Assembly (NCBI GenBank): GCA_045636265.1
Contig: JAZTXD010000179.1
Coordinates: 1-29,045 of the forward strand
From: Flemingiibacterium sp045636265
GTDB lineage: Bacteria; Bacillota; Clostridia; Oscillospirales; CAG-272
Length of the DNA stretch: 29,045 nt
Direction of reading: 5' to 3'
The notes beneath the pieces were generated by a model. It did no database searches. It was not told the DNA's origin and saw only the letters and a list, made by a program, of their open reading frames with translations. The translations under genes were made by a program, and so were the position numbers. Below are positions 1 to 7,547 of the stretch, in pieces. How positions within the stretch are numbered: the first letter of the stretch is position 1; the number at the start of each line of letters is the position of its first letter.

Positions 1-944
1 GTGTCCTCGCCCATCGGCTCAACGAAAAGCTGGTGGCGCTCCTTGTCGGCAAAGCGCATCACCTTATCCTCGATACTCGGGCAGTATCTGGGGCCAACAC
101 CCTCGATAGCTCCCGAATAAAGCGGCGAGCGGGACATGTTATTTTTTATAATATCGTGAGTTTTCGCGTTTGTGTAAACGATGTGGCAGGGAATCTGCTC
201 ACGTGAATTCAGCTCATCTCTGTCGGAATCGACGGAAAACGGCTCGACATATTCGTCGCCCGGCTGAATCTCAAGCTGTGTGTAGTCGATAGAATCGCGG
301 TGAACTCTTGCCGGCGTACCCGTTTTAAAGCGCATCATGGACACACCCTCGCGCTCAAGGTTTGCGGTAAGCTCATTTGCCGGCAGCATACCGTCGGGGC
401 CCGACGAATAGGATACCTCACCGACAATTATCTTGCCGCGCAGGTAAGTGCCGGAGCAGATTATCGCCGCCTTACATTCCCAGCGCGCGCCGAGCTGTGT
501 TACAACGGAGGTTATACGCTTCACACCGTCCACCGTTTCACAGTGGATATCGGTCACCTCTGCCTGGATAAGACGGAGATTTTCCGTTTCCTCCACGGTT
601 TTCTTCATTATTTGCTTATATTTCGCGCGGTCAGCCTGGATACGCTTGGAGTGGACAGCCGCGCCCTTGCCGAGATTTAAAATTCGGCTCTGGAGCATGA
701 CCTTGTCCGCCGCGCGTCCCATTTCGCCGCCGAGCGCATCTATCTCGTAAACGAGATGTCCCTTGCCCGTACCGCCGATTGACGGATTGCAGGGCATATT
801 CGCTATAGCGTCAAGATTGATTGTAAACAGAACTGTGGAAAGTCCGAGTCTTGCGCACGCAAGCGCCGCCTCAACTCCCGCATGTCCCGCGCCAATAACG
901 CAAACATCCGCGTATCCGGCGTAGTATTCGGGTATCTTTGTCAT
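1..944 (-). CDS. mnmG: tRNA uridine-5-carboxymethylaminomethyl modification enzyme MnmG, N-terminal part (runs off left edge)
   Basis: MnmG is the FAD-dependent partner of MnmE that installs the cmnm5 group on U34 of certain tRNAs in the cytoplasm. About 314 N-terminal codons are present; the 3' end lies outside the window. Reading from the ATG at 944, the Rossmann motif GAGHAGVEAA falls at residues 18-27, CNPSIGGTGKGH at 52-63 (Cys52 aligns with E. coli Cys47), then ILNLGKGAAVHSKRIQADR, and EGVGPRYCPSIEDKVMRF with the second conserved cysteine near the window edge. The usual LNTSKGPAVR version of the third motif is changed to LNLGKGAAVH, but the family assignment is clear. It lies 22 bp downstream of the WG-repeat gene and is probably the last visible member of the rlmH/WG/mnmG transcription unit. 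No frameshift is seen. Confidence 0.95.
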   Translation of the reverse strand, partial: MTKIPEYYAGYADVCVIGAGHAGVEAALACARLGLSTVLFTINLDAIANMPCNPSIGGTGKGHLVYEIDALGGEMGRAADKVMLQSRILNLGKGAAVHSKRIQADRAKYKQIMKKTVEETENLRLIQAEVTDIHCETVDGVKRITSVVTQLGARWECKAAIICSGTYLRGKIIVGEVSYSSGPDGMLPANELTANLEREGVSMMRFKTGTPARVHRDSIDYTQLEIQPGDEYVEPFSVDSDRDELNSREQIPCHIVYTNAKTHDIIKNNMSRSPLYSGAIEGVGPRYCPSIEDKVMRFADKERHQLFVEPMGED

Positions 945-966
945 GTTAATTCATCCTGATGTTTAG

Positions 967-2526
967 TTATTCTGCCGCGGTCATCTTGTTAAAGAGGACC
1001 CAGCCGTCAGCATCGCTCCACGCGGCAACGATACCGCCGGAAACGTTTTCGATAGTGTCGAATATCATAGGTGTCACAAAATTGCCGCTTGTGTCGACAA
1101 GTCCCATTTTTTCTCCGTTTCCGATTACCGCGAGTCCCTCGCAGTAAGGCTCGGCATAGTCATACACGGGCTGGACTATCCACTTGCCGAGATAGTTCAT
1201 AAAGCCGTATTTGCCGTTCTTTTCGAGCAAAATCATTCCGTTTGAATAGGACACGAGCTTATAGTCCGGCGGAAGCGGGAACTCTGTGTCATCGCGGCGG
1301 ATGAGCACCTCTGTGTCGGTTACAACGTCCCACGAGCTGTTATAAGCGAGGTCATGGTGTCCGGCGTCGATAGTCTGGCGGCGGACAAGGATGAGTCCGT
1401 TGTCGAAATAGAACATTCCGCGCGACTCCTCACCGAAGGTGTCGGGACGCAGATAAACGTGATAAAGTCTGCGGTTTGAACTTGACCAGATGTGGTATCC
1501 GTTGTAGCGGTACTGCGGAAGCTCAGAGATTGCGGTTCGCAGATTCTCGTCAAGCCAGTGCATAAAGCCGTTCTCGTCCACGATACAGCCAAAGCCGTTG
1601 TTAAAATTATAAACGCGCTGATATCTGTATCCGAGGTTGTGGACGGCTCCGTTTGCGTTTGCATAGCCGAACAGTCCGCTCTCCTCGTCATATGCCGCGA
1701 ACAGGTTTTCGTCATCGCTCTTGCCGTAGTATGACGGGTAGTTCATATAAAGTCCGCGCGAATCGGTTGCGTCGTTGTAATCGCTGTCGACGAAATTGCC
1801 GGACCCGTCGATATAGCAGTAGGAGGTGAGCATCTGGGAGGGGTAGTACTGCGACGGACGGGTGAATATAAAGAGCGGTCTGTCTTCCTTATCACGTGTG
1901 TACGCAGGGACATACGTTCCCGTGTCAACGCCGGAGATTATAAGCTTTCCGTCGCGCGAGAGAATGTCAACGGTCGTGCCGTTGTCGACTAAAATGTAGT
2001 CCATGTACACTTCAATTGCCGGGCGGTCGACGGTGACATCGTTTATAACGGTGGTATATCCGCTGTCCTCGGTGTTTGCAACACGCTCGGGGACTTGTTC
2101 CACTCTCGTGCGAAGCGAATATGCCGTGGGGAGTGGGTGTTCCAGCGTGAGCCTTGTGAGCAGATATGTGTCGCTCCAAACGGTGTCGGTGATATTATAT
2201 CCCTCGCCTATAGCGTCGGACGTTTGCCTGATGCCGGAGAGGAATCCTGCAGCATCTACGGTGGTATCCGGTTTTGGCTCGGTGTCAGCCGAGGTGTCGG
2301 GTGCTGCGGTGCTTGACGTATCGGGAGCATTGGTGCCGGCAGTGTCGGATGTGTCCGGCTTACGTGTATCGGTCACTGTTGTGTCCGATGTATCTGCGGT
2401 GCCATCCGTAAATGACAGGTCGAGCGCTCCGCGCTGATATGCGATCGTGACGGTGACAACAAATGCCAGAAACGCCACGGGGATTATTCGCACAGCGATT
2501 TTTTTGAATATATTCACTAACTTCAT
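967..2526 (-). CDS. Membrane-anchored WG-repeat protein with Thr/Asp-rich stalk
   Basis: 519 aa. The N-terminus KIFKK-type basic stretch is followed by one hydrophobic segment (about residues 10-30, VRIIPVAFLAFVVTVTIAY) with no lipobox cysteine, so it is probably an uncleaved anchor or signal peptide. Residues about 38-92 are a low-complexity stalk built from PDTSDT/TDT units. The rest carries divergent WG (KWG-type) repeats, clearest near the C-terminus: NGKYGFMNYLGKWIVQPVYDYAE, then GEKMGLVDTSGNFVTPMIFDTIE (each shown by its recognisable core, in two parts). WG repeats form beta-propeller-like surfaces; no enzymatic residue can be named. The ATG at 2526 is preceded by GAAAGGATG. The gene sits 19 bp after rlmH and 22 bp before mnmG, so it is probably co-transcribed. 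Function is unknown; an extracytoplasmic binding or scaffold role is inference. Confidence 0.85.
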   Translation of the reverse strand: MKLVNIFKKIAVRIIPVAFLAFVVTVTIAYQRGALDLSFTDGTADTSDTTVTDTRKPDTSDTAGTNAPDTSSTAAPDTSADTEPKPDTTVDAAGFLSGIRQTSDAIGEGYNITDTVWSDTYLLTRLTLEHPLPTAYSLRTRVEQVPERVANTEDSGYTTVINDVTVDRPAIEVYMDYILVDNGTTVDILSRDGKLIISGVDTGTYVPAYTRDKEDRPLFIFTRPSQYYPSQMLTSYCYIDGSGNFVDSDYNDATDSRGLYMNYPSYYGKSDDENLFAAYDEESGLFGYANANGAVHNLGYRYQRVYNFNNGFGCIVDENGFMHWLDENLRTAISELPQYRYNGYHIWSSSNRRLYHVYLRPDTFGEESRGMFYFDNGLILVRRQTIDAGHHDLAYNSSWDVVTDTEVLIRRDDTEFPLPPDYKLVSYSNGMILLEKNGKYGFMNYLGKWIVQPVYDYAEPYCEGLAVIGNGEKMGLVDTSGNFVTPMIFDTIENVSGGIVAAWSDADGWVLFNKMTAAE

Positions 2527-2545
2527 CCTTTCGGCTTTGGTTGGA

Positions 2546-3028
2546 TTATTTATGGTATTTACCGCCCGAGGCGATGTTGAACGCGCGGTAAAGCTGTTCT
2601 AAAAGTATCACGCGCATGAGCTGATGCGGAAACGTCATCTCGGAGATGGAAAGGCGCATGTGACACGCTTTCTTCACGGCATCGGAAAGCCCGTCCGAGC
2701 CGCCGATAATGAGGCAGATGTCGGAGAAGCCTTCGTTTGCTATGCCCGATAACTTCTCGGAGAACTTCTCGCTCGTGAGCTGTTTTCCCTCAACGCACAT
2801 TGCAATGCTGTAAGAGCGCGACGGCAGTGCGGCGAGTATCCGCTCGCCTTCACGCTTCAGCGCCGTTTCAATCTCGGCAGGCGACGGCTTGTCAGGCAGC
2901 CGTTCTTCTTTAACGGATATATTGTCAAGCGTGCAGTACGCCGACAATCGCTTTTCATATTCGCCAATGGCATCCGTAAGATATTTTTCCTTGACAGTGC
3001 CAACATGGACAATGTGCACGCGAAGCAT
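2546..3028 (-). CDS. rlmH: 23S rRNA (pseudouridine1915-N3)-methyltransferase RlmH
   Basis: 160 aa, the normal size for this SPOUT-class enzyme, which methylates N3 of pseudouridine 1915 in helix 69 of 23S rRNA on the assembled ribosome using S-adenosylmethionine. The N-terminus MLRVHIVHVGTVKEKYL, the knot motif LIIGGSDGLSDAV (about residues 107-119) and the C-terminus SEMTFPHQLMRVILLEQLYRA...GGKYHK are all diagnostic. The start at 3028 has an AAAGGAG site just upstream. Immediately before that site begins the 3045-3328 repeat, so the rlmH leader is made almost entirely of repeat DNA. walJ lies beyond the repeat, and the WG-repeat gene and mnmG follow within about 20 bp each. The walJ/rlmH neighbourhood is common in Firmicutes. 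Confidence 0.97.
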   Translation of the reverse strand: MLRVHIVHVGTVKEKYLTDAIGEYEKRLSAYCTLDNISVKEERLPDKPSPAEIETALKREGERILAALPSRSYSIAMCVEGKQLTSEKFSEKLSGIANEGFSDICLIIGGSDGLSDAVKKACHMRLSISEMTFPHQLMRVILLEQLYRAFNIASGGKYHK

Positions 3029-3044
3029 AGGCTTTCTCCTTTCG

Positions 3045-3328
3045 ATGGGGCGGTTTTACGCTTTCCCAAACGAAAGCGTGGCAAAGAACTTTATAAACGC
3101 ATCCGCTGAAGATGCCTCGCATAAACATAGGTGAGTCCTTGTAGGGACAGGCGTCCTCGACTGTCCGTTTCCATTTATGCATAAACGCAGGCGGACCGTC
3201 GAGGACGCCGGTCCCTACAAATCTTCCTTTCGTTTACGGAACATTCGAAGCATTTAGTCCTCAAAAAGAGCTTGTACAAAGTTCTTTGCGCCGCTTTCTT
3301 TCAAGAAAGCGGCAAATATTCGTCCCCA
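3045..3328. repeat. Family A intergenic repeat, copy 1 (hairpin-bounded inverted termini)
   Basis: This fills the gap between rlmH and walJ. The left terminus has a stem ACGCTTTC/GAAAGCGT (3058-3079) followed by CAAAGAACTTTATA. The right terminus is its inverted counterpart: palindrome CAAAGTTCTTTG (3277-3288), then an 11-bp perfect stem GCCGCTTTCTT/AAGAAAGCGGC (3290-3313). Inside are two copies of a 28-nt hairpin module in opposite orientation (3140-3167 and 3192-3219). The right terminus contains the last codons and stop of walJ. No ORF or transposase is present. Confidence 0.85.
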
Positions 3329-4104
3329 ATAAGCATCGTAGGTTTATGTGGATCGGCTACCACAAGCGTGACATCCTTGCCGCCAATAGCCTCGAGGGAC
3401 GTGTGGTAGGCGATTTCGGGCAGGTTGTTCTCTTCGCTCAGATGCGCGAGGAGGATGCGTTTGGTGCCGGATGCGGCAAGCCGTGCCACAAAAGCGGCGG
3501 CGGCATCGTTTGAGAGATGTCCCGTGGGCGAGAGGATTCTGCGCTTGAGCGAGTAATCGTACGGGCCGCACAGGAGCATATTTTCGTCATGGTTTGATTC
3601 GAGGATTATGTTCTCAACGCCGATGAGCGCGTCGCTCACGTCGTCGCTCACATAACCGAGGTCAGTCGCAACGGCGAGCGTGTGCTCGTCTGTGCCGTCG
3701 CTTACAACGTAACCGACGCTTGCCGCGCTGTCGTGCGACGTGACAAACGATGTTACCGTAATGCCGCCGACAGTTTCGGTATACAGCAGCGGATGTATCA
3801 CGGCAACCTCTGCCGCATGCGCGGTTTTTTCGCATAACAGTACACGTGCGCTCGGCTCGGTAATATGTATCGGAATATTATATTTTTTCGCCACGATCTC
3901 GAGCCCCGAGGTGTGGTCGGAGTGTTCGTGTGTTATAAATATCGCTTTGATTCGCGATATGTCGCTGCCAACAAGCTTCAAGGCATCCGCCGTCCGCTTC
4001 GCGCTGATGCCCACATCAATGAGTATCTCGTCTTCGCCCATGCGTACATATATCGCATTGCCCTTCGAGCTTGATGCAAGCGTGCAGACTGTAAAGTTTG
4101 ACAT
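3301..4104 (-). CDS. walJ: MBL-fold metallo-hydrolase of the WalJ/YycJ type
   Basis: 267 aa from the ATG at 4104, chosen over an in-frame ATG at 4122 because GAAAGGACAAAACATC gives a well-spaced ribosome binding site only for the inner start. The sequence opens with FTVCTLASSSKGNAIYV and carries the metallo-beta-lactamase motif THEHSDH (about residues 59-65), with later metal or active-site candidates SHD, ATDLGYVSD, ESNHDENML and AHLSEENN. This matches the WalJ (YycJ) family of about 265 aa. The family is linked to the WalRK cell-wall system and to double-strand exonuclease activity in some Firmicutes, but the substrate cannot be read from sequence. No walR or walK is seen here. The last codons (LPLS-stop) lie within the family A hairpin, with the TGA at its apex, so the C-terminus was apparently shaped by the repeat. 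Confidence 0.9.
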   Translation of the reverse strand: MSNFTVCTLASSSKGNAIYVRMGEDEILIDVGISAKRTADALKLVGSDISRIKAIFITHEHSDHTSGLEIVAKKYNIPIHITEPSARVLLCEKTAHAAEVAVIHPLLYTETVGGITVTSFVTSHDSAASVGYVVSDGTDEHTLAVATDLGYVSDDVSDALIGVENIILESNHDENMLLCGPYDYSLKRRILSPTGHLSNDAAAAFVARLAASGTKRILLAHLSEENNLPEIAYHTSLEAIGGKDVTLVVADPHKPTMLIGDEYLPLS

Positions 4105-4124
4105 GATGTTTTGTCCTTTCAAGG

Positions 4125-4487
4125 GGGATGCGTTTTACGCTTTCTTGAAAGAAAGCTTGGCAAAGAACTTTATATAACGCATCCGCTGAAGATGCCTCGC
4201 GTAAACGGTCTTACGGCTTCAGTAGCTGGGTCCCCCACCCCAGCAACCGTGCAGTGGTACACACCGACATCTTTACGCGTAAACGTATGGCGCGGAACGC
4301 TTCGCTGCCGCGCTAAGTTAGAATTGTGTCGCGGACGCTTGGTTAGCAGTAACCTTGTAGGGACAGGCGTCCTCGACTGTCCGCCTATGCTTATGCAAAG
4401 TTCGAAGAGTTTAGCCAGCGAAATAAAGCCCCTATAAAGTTCTTTGTGCTACTTTCTTGGGGGAAAGTAGCGAAAAACCGTCCCTTC
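4125..4487. repeat. Family A intergenic repeat, copy 2
   Basis: Lies between walJ and the small membrane protein gene. Left terminus: stem GCTTTCTT/AAGAAAGC (4139-4156), then CAAAGAACTTTATA. Right terminus: AAAGTTCTTTG, then stem GCTACTTTC/GAAAGTAGC (4448-4471). Internal modules are a GCGCGG/CCGCGC hairpin (4290-4313), a segment ending GCAGTGGTACACACC that recurs in the copies at 7548 and 20675, and the 28-nt hairpin module at 4356-4383. It starts directly upstream of the walJ ribosome binding site and ends at the stop codon of the next gene. No coding sequence. Confidence 0.85.
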
Positions 4488-4489
4488 CC

Positions 4490-4969
4490 CTACCCGAATA
4501 TAGCTGTAACGGCGCCCTTGAAGAAATCGCCATAGAAGAGGTAGATGATATCGAAAAATATCGAGAATAGGAACGGCAGGAGCACGAGCATCAGGCATTT
4601 TGCGAGGACCTTTCGTCTGTTAAGCTTTTCGCATATCTCAATCAGATGCGCCTCGTCATCGTCCTCGCCCTCGCGTAACATATCCGGCGTGACGGGCTTT
4701 GTGGAAAATCCGCTGTTGAGTATAACTATCGCGCAGATGAGCACCGTGACGATCGCGAAGTAGATCGGCATAATTATCGGTATGCCACCAACACGCAGAT
4801 ACGGCAACGCTATCATTGCCTCATAAAACGAGAACGCCGCGAGCGTGGTTATCACGATAAGGAGCAGCCTTTTTACATTAAACGGCTTTAACTGCGCCTT
4901 GACCGCGCCCGTCGGTAAATTTCCGTCGGACGCGGTCGTGTGCTTTTTCTTTTTCTTATGCTTTGCCAT
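4490..4969 (-). CDS. Small three-helix membrane protein, unknown function
   Basis: 159 aa. I do not recognise the family. The N-terminus is very basic (MAKHKKKKKH), then there are three predicted membrane segments at about residues 33-55, 63-85 and 122-145. A cytosolic or external acidic loop of about 35 residues (REGEDDDEAHLIEICEKLNRR) separates helices 2 and 3. Its ATG overlaps the galK stop by one base (TAATG), so it is very likely translationally coupled to galactokinase. The association may be operonic only, and no sugar-transport motif is seen. The stop codon is followed within a few bases by the right terminus of a family A repeat, whose hairpin may end the transcript although it lacks a U-run. 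Confidence 0.8.
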   Translation of the reverse strand: MAKHKKKKKHTTASDGNLPTGAVKAQLKPFNVKRLLLIVITTLAAFSFYEAMIALPYLRVGGIPIIMPIYFAIVTVLICAIVILNSGFSTKPVTPDMLREGEDDDEAHLIEICEKLNRRKVLAKCLMLVLLPFLFSIFFDIIYLFYGDFFKGAVTAIFG

Positions 4970-6249
4970 TATTCTATACGTATAGCGCCGTAGGGGCGAA
5001 CCTTGAGAACGGTGGTCGCGCCCTCACCGAATGCGCTGTCAAGCGCCGCACGGAACGCGGGAACATCCTCGTTTGCAACGAACGCCTGAATGGTTCCGGC
5101 GAATCCGCCGCCGTGTACACGGTAAGCCGCCCTCTTGCCGGCAAGTGCCATTTCAGCAACGCAGAGTGCAAGGGAAAGTCCCTGCTCGGACACGTTCTTG
5201 GTGGTGTATACATTCTGCAGATACTTGTAGCTTGAGTTACCCGATGCCATAACGCCCTCGAAGAAAGCGTCAAGGTCGCCGCGGCGAAGAGCCTCGCCCT
5301 GCTTTGTAACTCTTTCGTTTTCGTTCTTGTAGTGAACGGCACGCATGATCGCGCGGTCGCCCGCGAACTCACGCAGAGCCTTTATGTTACCGAGGATCTC
5401 GGACATTTCCACCTCGCGGAGCACCGATTTGCCGAAGAAGGACGCAACCTTCTTCATCTCCGCGGGAACGGAAGCATAGTCCTCGTTAAGGTCGGCATGA
5501 TTGCCGCCGGTGTTTACGATGCAGAGATTATATCCTGCCGCAGAAAGGTCAAACGGGAGTTTTTCGATGATCGGCTCCTTGGGGTTTTTGAAGTCGATCG
5601 CGATAAATCCGCCGACAGCACACGCGGTCTGATCCATGAGTCCGCTGGGCTTGCCGAAGAATACGTTCTCGGAATACTGCGCTATTCTCGCGATTTCCGC
5701 GTTGTCAACGACACCGTCGTTATAGAAGCCGTTGAGAATAAGTCCCACCATGTCTTCAAATGCCGCAGAGGACGAAAGTCCCGAGCCCTTGAAAACGTTC
5801 GAGGTGGTGTAAGCGTCATAACCGCCGACCTTGAAGCCGTGCTTCAAAAATCCGGAGCACATGCCGGAGATGATGGATTTTGATGTGTAGTAAAGAGCCT
5901 CATCAACTGTGGGATTTGTTATGTCAACCTCGTCTATCGGGAATCCCTCGGACTTGATGTTGATGCGCATGTCATCCCTCGGAGAAGCCGCGGCGATGAT
6001 GTCAAGGTCAATGGATGCCGCGAGAACCTTTCCGTAGTTGTGGTCTGTGTGGTTTCCGGAGATCTCGCTTCTTCCGGCAACGGAGAAAAGAGAAATTTCT
6101 CTATCCTCGCCGAAAAGCTTGGAGAATTCCTTAACGGTGTTTATGTACCGCACCTCCTGTGCGGCTACATTTTCCGCGCCGTAAAGCTCGGTGAAAATTT
6201 CTGTGTATTTGCCGCTTTCAATAGCGGTGATAATCTCTGATGCTCTCAT
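4969..6249 (-). CDS. galK: Galactokinase (GHMP kinase), variant signature
   Basis: 426 aa. Galactokinase phosphorylates galactose at C1 with ATP, the entry step of the Leloir pathway. The GHMP ATP-binding motif is GSGLSSSAAFEDMVG, the catalytic-base region is GLMDQTACAVGG, and the C-terminal glycine motif is HGGGFAGTIQAF. The sugar-binding signature reads GRSEISGNHTDHNYG instead of the textbook GRVNLIGEHTDYNxG: the Glu before His is Asn and the Tyr is His. This variant is recalled as common in Clostridia annotated as galactokinase, but another sugar cannot be excluded. cinA ends 2 bp upstream, and its last codons contain the GAAAGGAAA binding site for this ATG. The downstream membrane-protein gene overlaps by one base. 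No galT or galE is in the window. Confidence 0.9.
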   Translation of the reverse strand: MRASEIITAIESGKYTEIFTELYGAENVAAQEVRYINTVKEFSKLFGEDREISLFSVAGRSEISGNHTDHNYGKVLAASIDLDIIAAASPRDDMRINIKSEGFPIDEVDITNPTVDEALYYTSKSIISGMCSGFLKHGFKVGGYDAYTTSNVFKGSGLSSSAAFEDMVGLILNGFYNDGVVDNAEIARIAQYSENVFFGKPSGLMDQTACAVGGFIAIDFKNPKEPIIEKLPFDLSAAGYNLCIVNTGGNHADLNEDYASVPAEMKKVASFFGKSVLREVEMSEILGNIKALREFAGDRAIMRAVHYKNENERVTKQGEALRRGDLDAFFEGVMASGNSSYKYLQNVYTTKNVSEQGLSLALCVAEMALAGKRAAYRVHGGGFAGTIQAFVANEDVPAFRAALDSAFGEGATTVLKVRPYGAIRIE

Positions 6250-6251
6250 AG

Positions 6252-7517
6252 TTATTTCCTTTCTGCCGCACGTCTTGCCAGATCGAGGGCGTGGGATGCG
6301 CTCACATAGCGGACATATTCACGTGTTGCTTTGCCGTTACCGATGTTCAGCTCGCGGACTTCCTCATGGTCGCCGTATGAAACGCCGACGTACACTCTTC
6401 CGACAGGCTTTTCGGGAGTGCCTCCGGTGGGGCCTGCCACACCCGTTGTTGATATTCCTATATCAGACTCAAACAGCGCACGCACTCCGCGCGCCATTTC
6501 TATAGCGGTCTGCTTTGAAACTGCACCGTATTTTTCCAGCGTTTCGTGGCTTACGCCCACAAACTTTTCCTTAACGCGGTTCGCATAGGTCACGATGCTT
6601 CCCTCGAGCACGTCACTCGCACCGCTCACGTTGGTGATACGCTTTGCCACGTATCCGCCCGTGCACGATTCAGCCGATGCCACGGTGAGTCCCCTCTCGA
6701 TAAGCGCTTTTACGAGCGCTTCCTCGAGGCTTCCGGCGTCAACGCCGTAAATATGCTCGCCGACCTCGGTCCCGCGAATCTTTTCGATTGCCGCGTCACA
6801 CAGCGCGATGCATTCTTCCTCGGTGTTTCCCGAAGCGGTAACACGCAGCAGCACCTCGCCGTCCTTTGCGTAGGGCGCGACGGTGGGATTTTTCGACTCA
6901 AGCATAAGCGGCAGGAGTATGGACTCCACGAGCGACTCGCCCATGCCGAAAATGTTGATATTCTTTGAATAGAACACCTTATCGGAGAACTTTTTGAGAT
7001 ACGGCTCAACCTGCTCTGTGAACATCGGCTCACATTCTCTGGGAGGGCCGGGGAGCAGTATCATTATCTTGCCGCGCTCCTCGTCTTCCATTGCAAGACC
7101 GGGAGCAGTACCGTAATCGTTTTTGAAAACGACTGCGCCTTCGGGCATCATGGCTTGTTTTTTGTTGTTCTCGGTCATCGGTCTGCCGTTCTTGGCAAAT
7201 CGCGCCATCATGCGCTCAAGGCTTTCCTCGTGCATGTAAAGCTCGCGTCCCATAAGACGCGCCGCCGTTTCCTTGGTGAGGTCGTCATACGTCGGACCGA
7301 GTCCACCGGTCAAAATGACAAGATCGCTTCTCGACAGCGAGAGCTTAAGTGCCTCTTCAAGCCGTTCGGGATTGTCACCCACCACGCCCTGATGATACAT
7401 GTTTATTCCAAGCGCGGCGAGCTTTCGCGATATATACGCTGCATCGGTGTTTACGATGTCACCAAGCAAAAGCTCGGTGCCTACCGACAGTATCTCCGCT
7501 GAAGTGATCTTTATCAT
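6252..7517 (-). CDS. cinA: CinA-family protein (MoCF-like domain plus nicotinamide-nucleotide amidohydrolase domain)
   Basis: 421 aa, typical full-length CinA. The N-terminal molybdopterin-binding-fold domain (about residues 6-175) has SVGTELLLGDIVNTDAAYIS, LTGGLGPTYDDLTKE and LLPGPPREC. The C-terminal domain (about 255-415) has VASAESCTGGYVAKRIT, a Gly-rich VAGPTGGT motif and the VYVGVSYG strand. In characterised homologues the C-terminal part deamidates NMN in pyridine-nucleotide salvage, and the N-terminal part can act as an ADP-ribose pyrophosphatase. The start at 7517 has a GAAAGGAAA site. Only 2 bp separate it from galK, so the two are probably co-transcribed. Upstream is a composite repeat rather than a recognisable promoter. 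Confidence 0.95.
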   Translation of the reverse strand: MIKITSAEILSVGTELLLGDIVNTDAAYISRKLAALGINMYHQGVVGDNPERLEEALKLSLSRSDLVILTGGLGPTYDDLTKETAARLMGRELYMHEESLERMMARFAKNGRPMTENNKKQAMMPEGAVVFKNDYGTAPGLAMEDEERGKIMILLPGPPRECEPMFTEQVEPYLKKFSDKVFYSKNINIFGMGESLVESILLPLMLESKNPTVAPYAKDGEVLLRVTASGNTEEECIALCDAAIEKIRGTEVGEHIYGVDAGSLEEALVKALIERGLTVASAESCTGGYVAKRITNVSGASDVLEGSIVTYANRVKEKFVGVSHETLEKYGAVSKQTAIEMARGVRALFESDIGISTTGVAGPTGGTPEKPVGRVYVGVSYGDHEEVRELNIGNGKATREYVRYVSASHALDLARRAAERK

Positions 7518-7547
7518 ACGATTTTTTCCTTTCGGTTGGTTTTGACT

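Noticed and set aside
3290..3313. Calling the family A hairpins rho-independent terminators
   Set aside because: The stems are strong and follow stop codons, but no U-run follows in the sense direction, so they are reported as repeat termini only.
3045..3328. Possible CRISPR array or tandem repeat
   Set aside because: The repeats are palindromic modules in inverted orientation with no regular repeat-spacer spacing and no cas genes.
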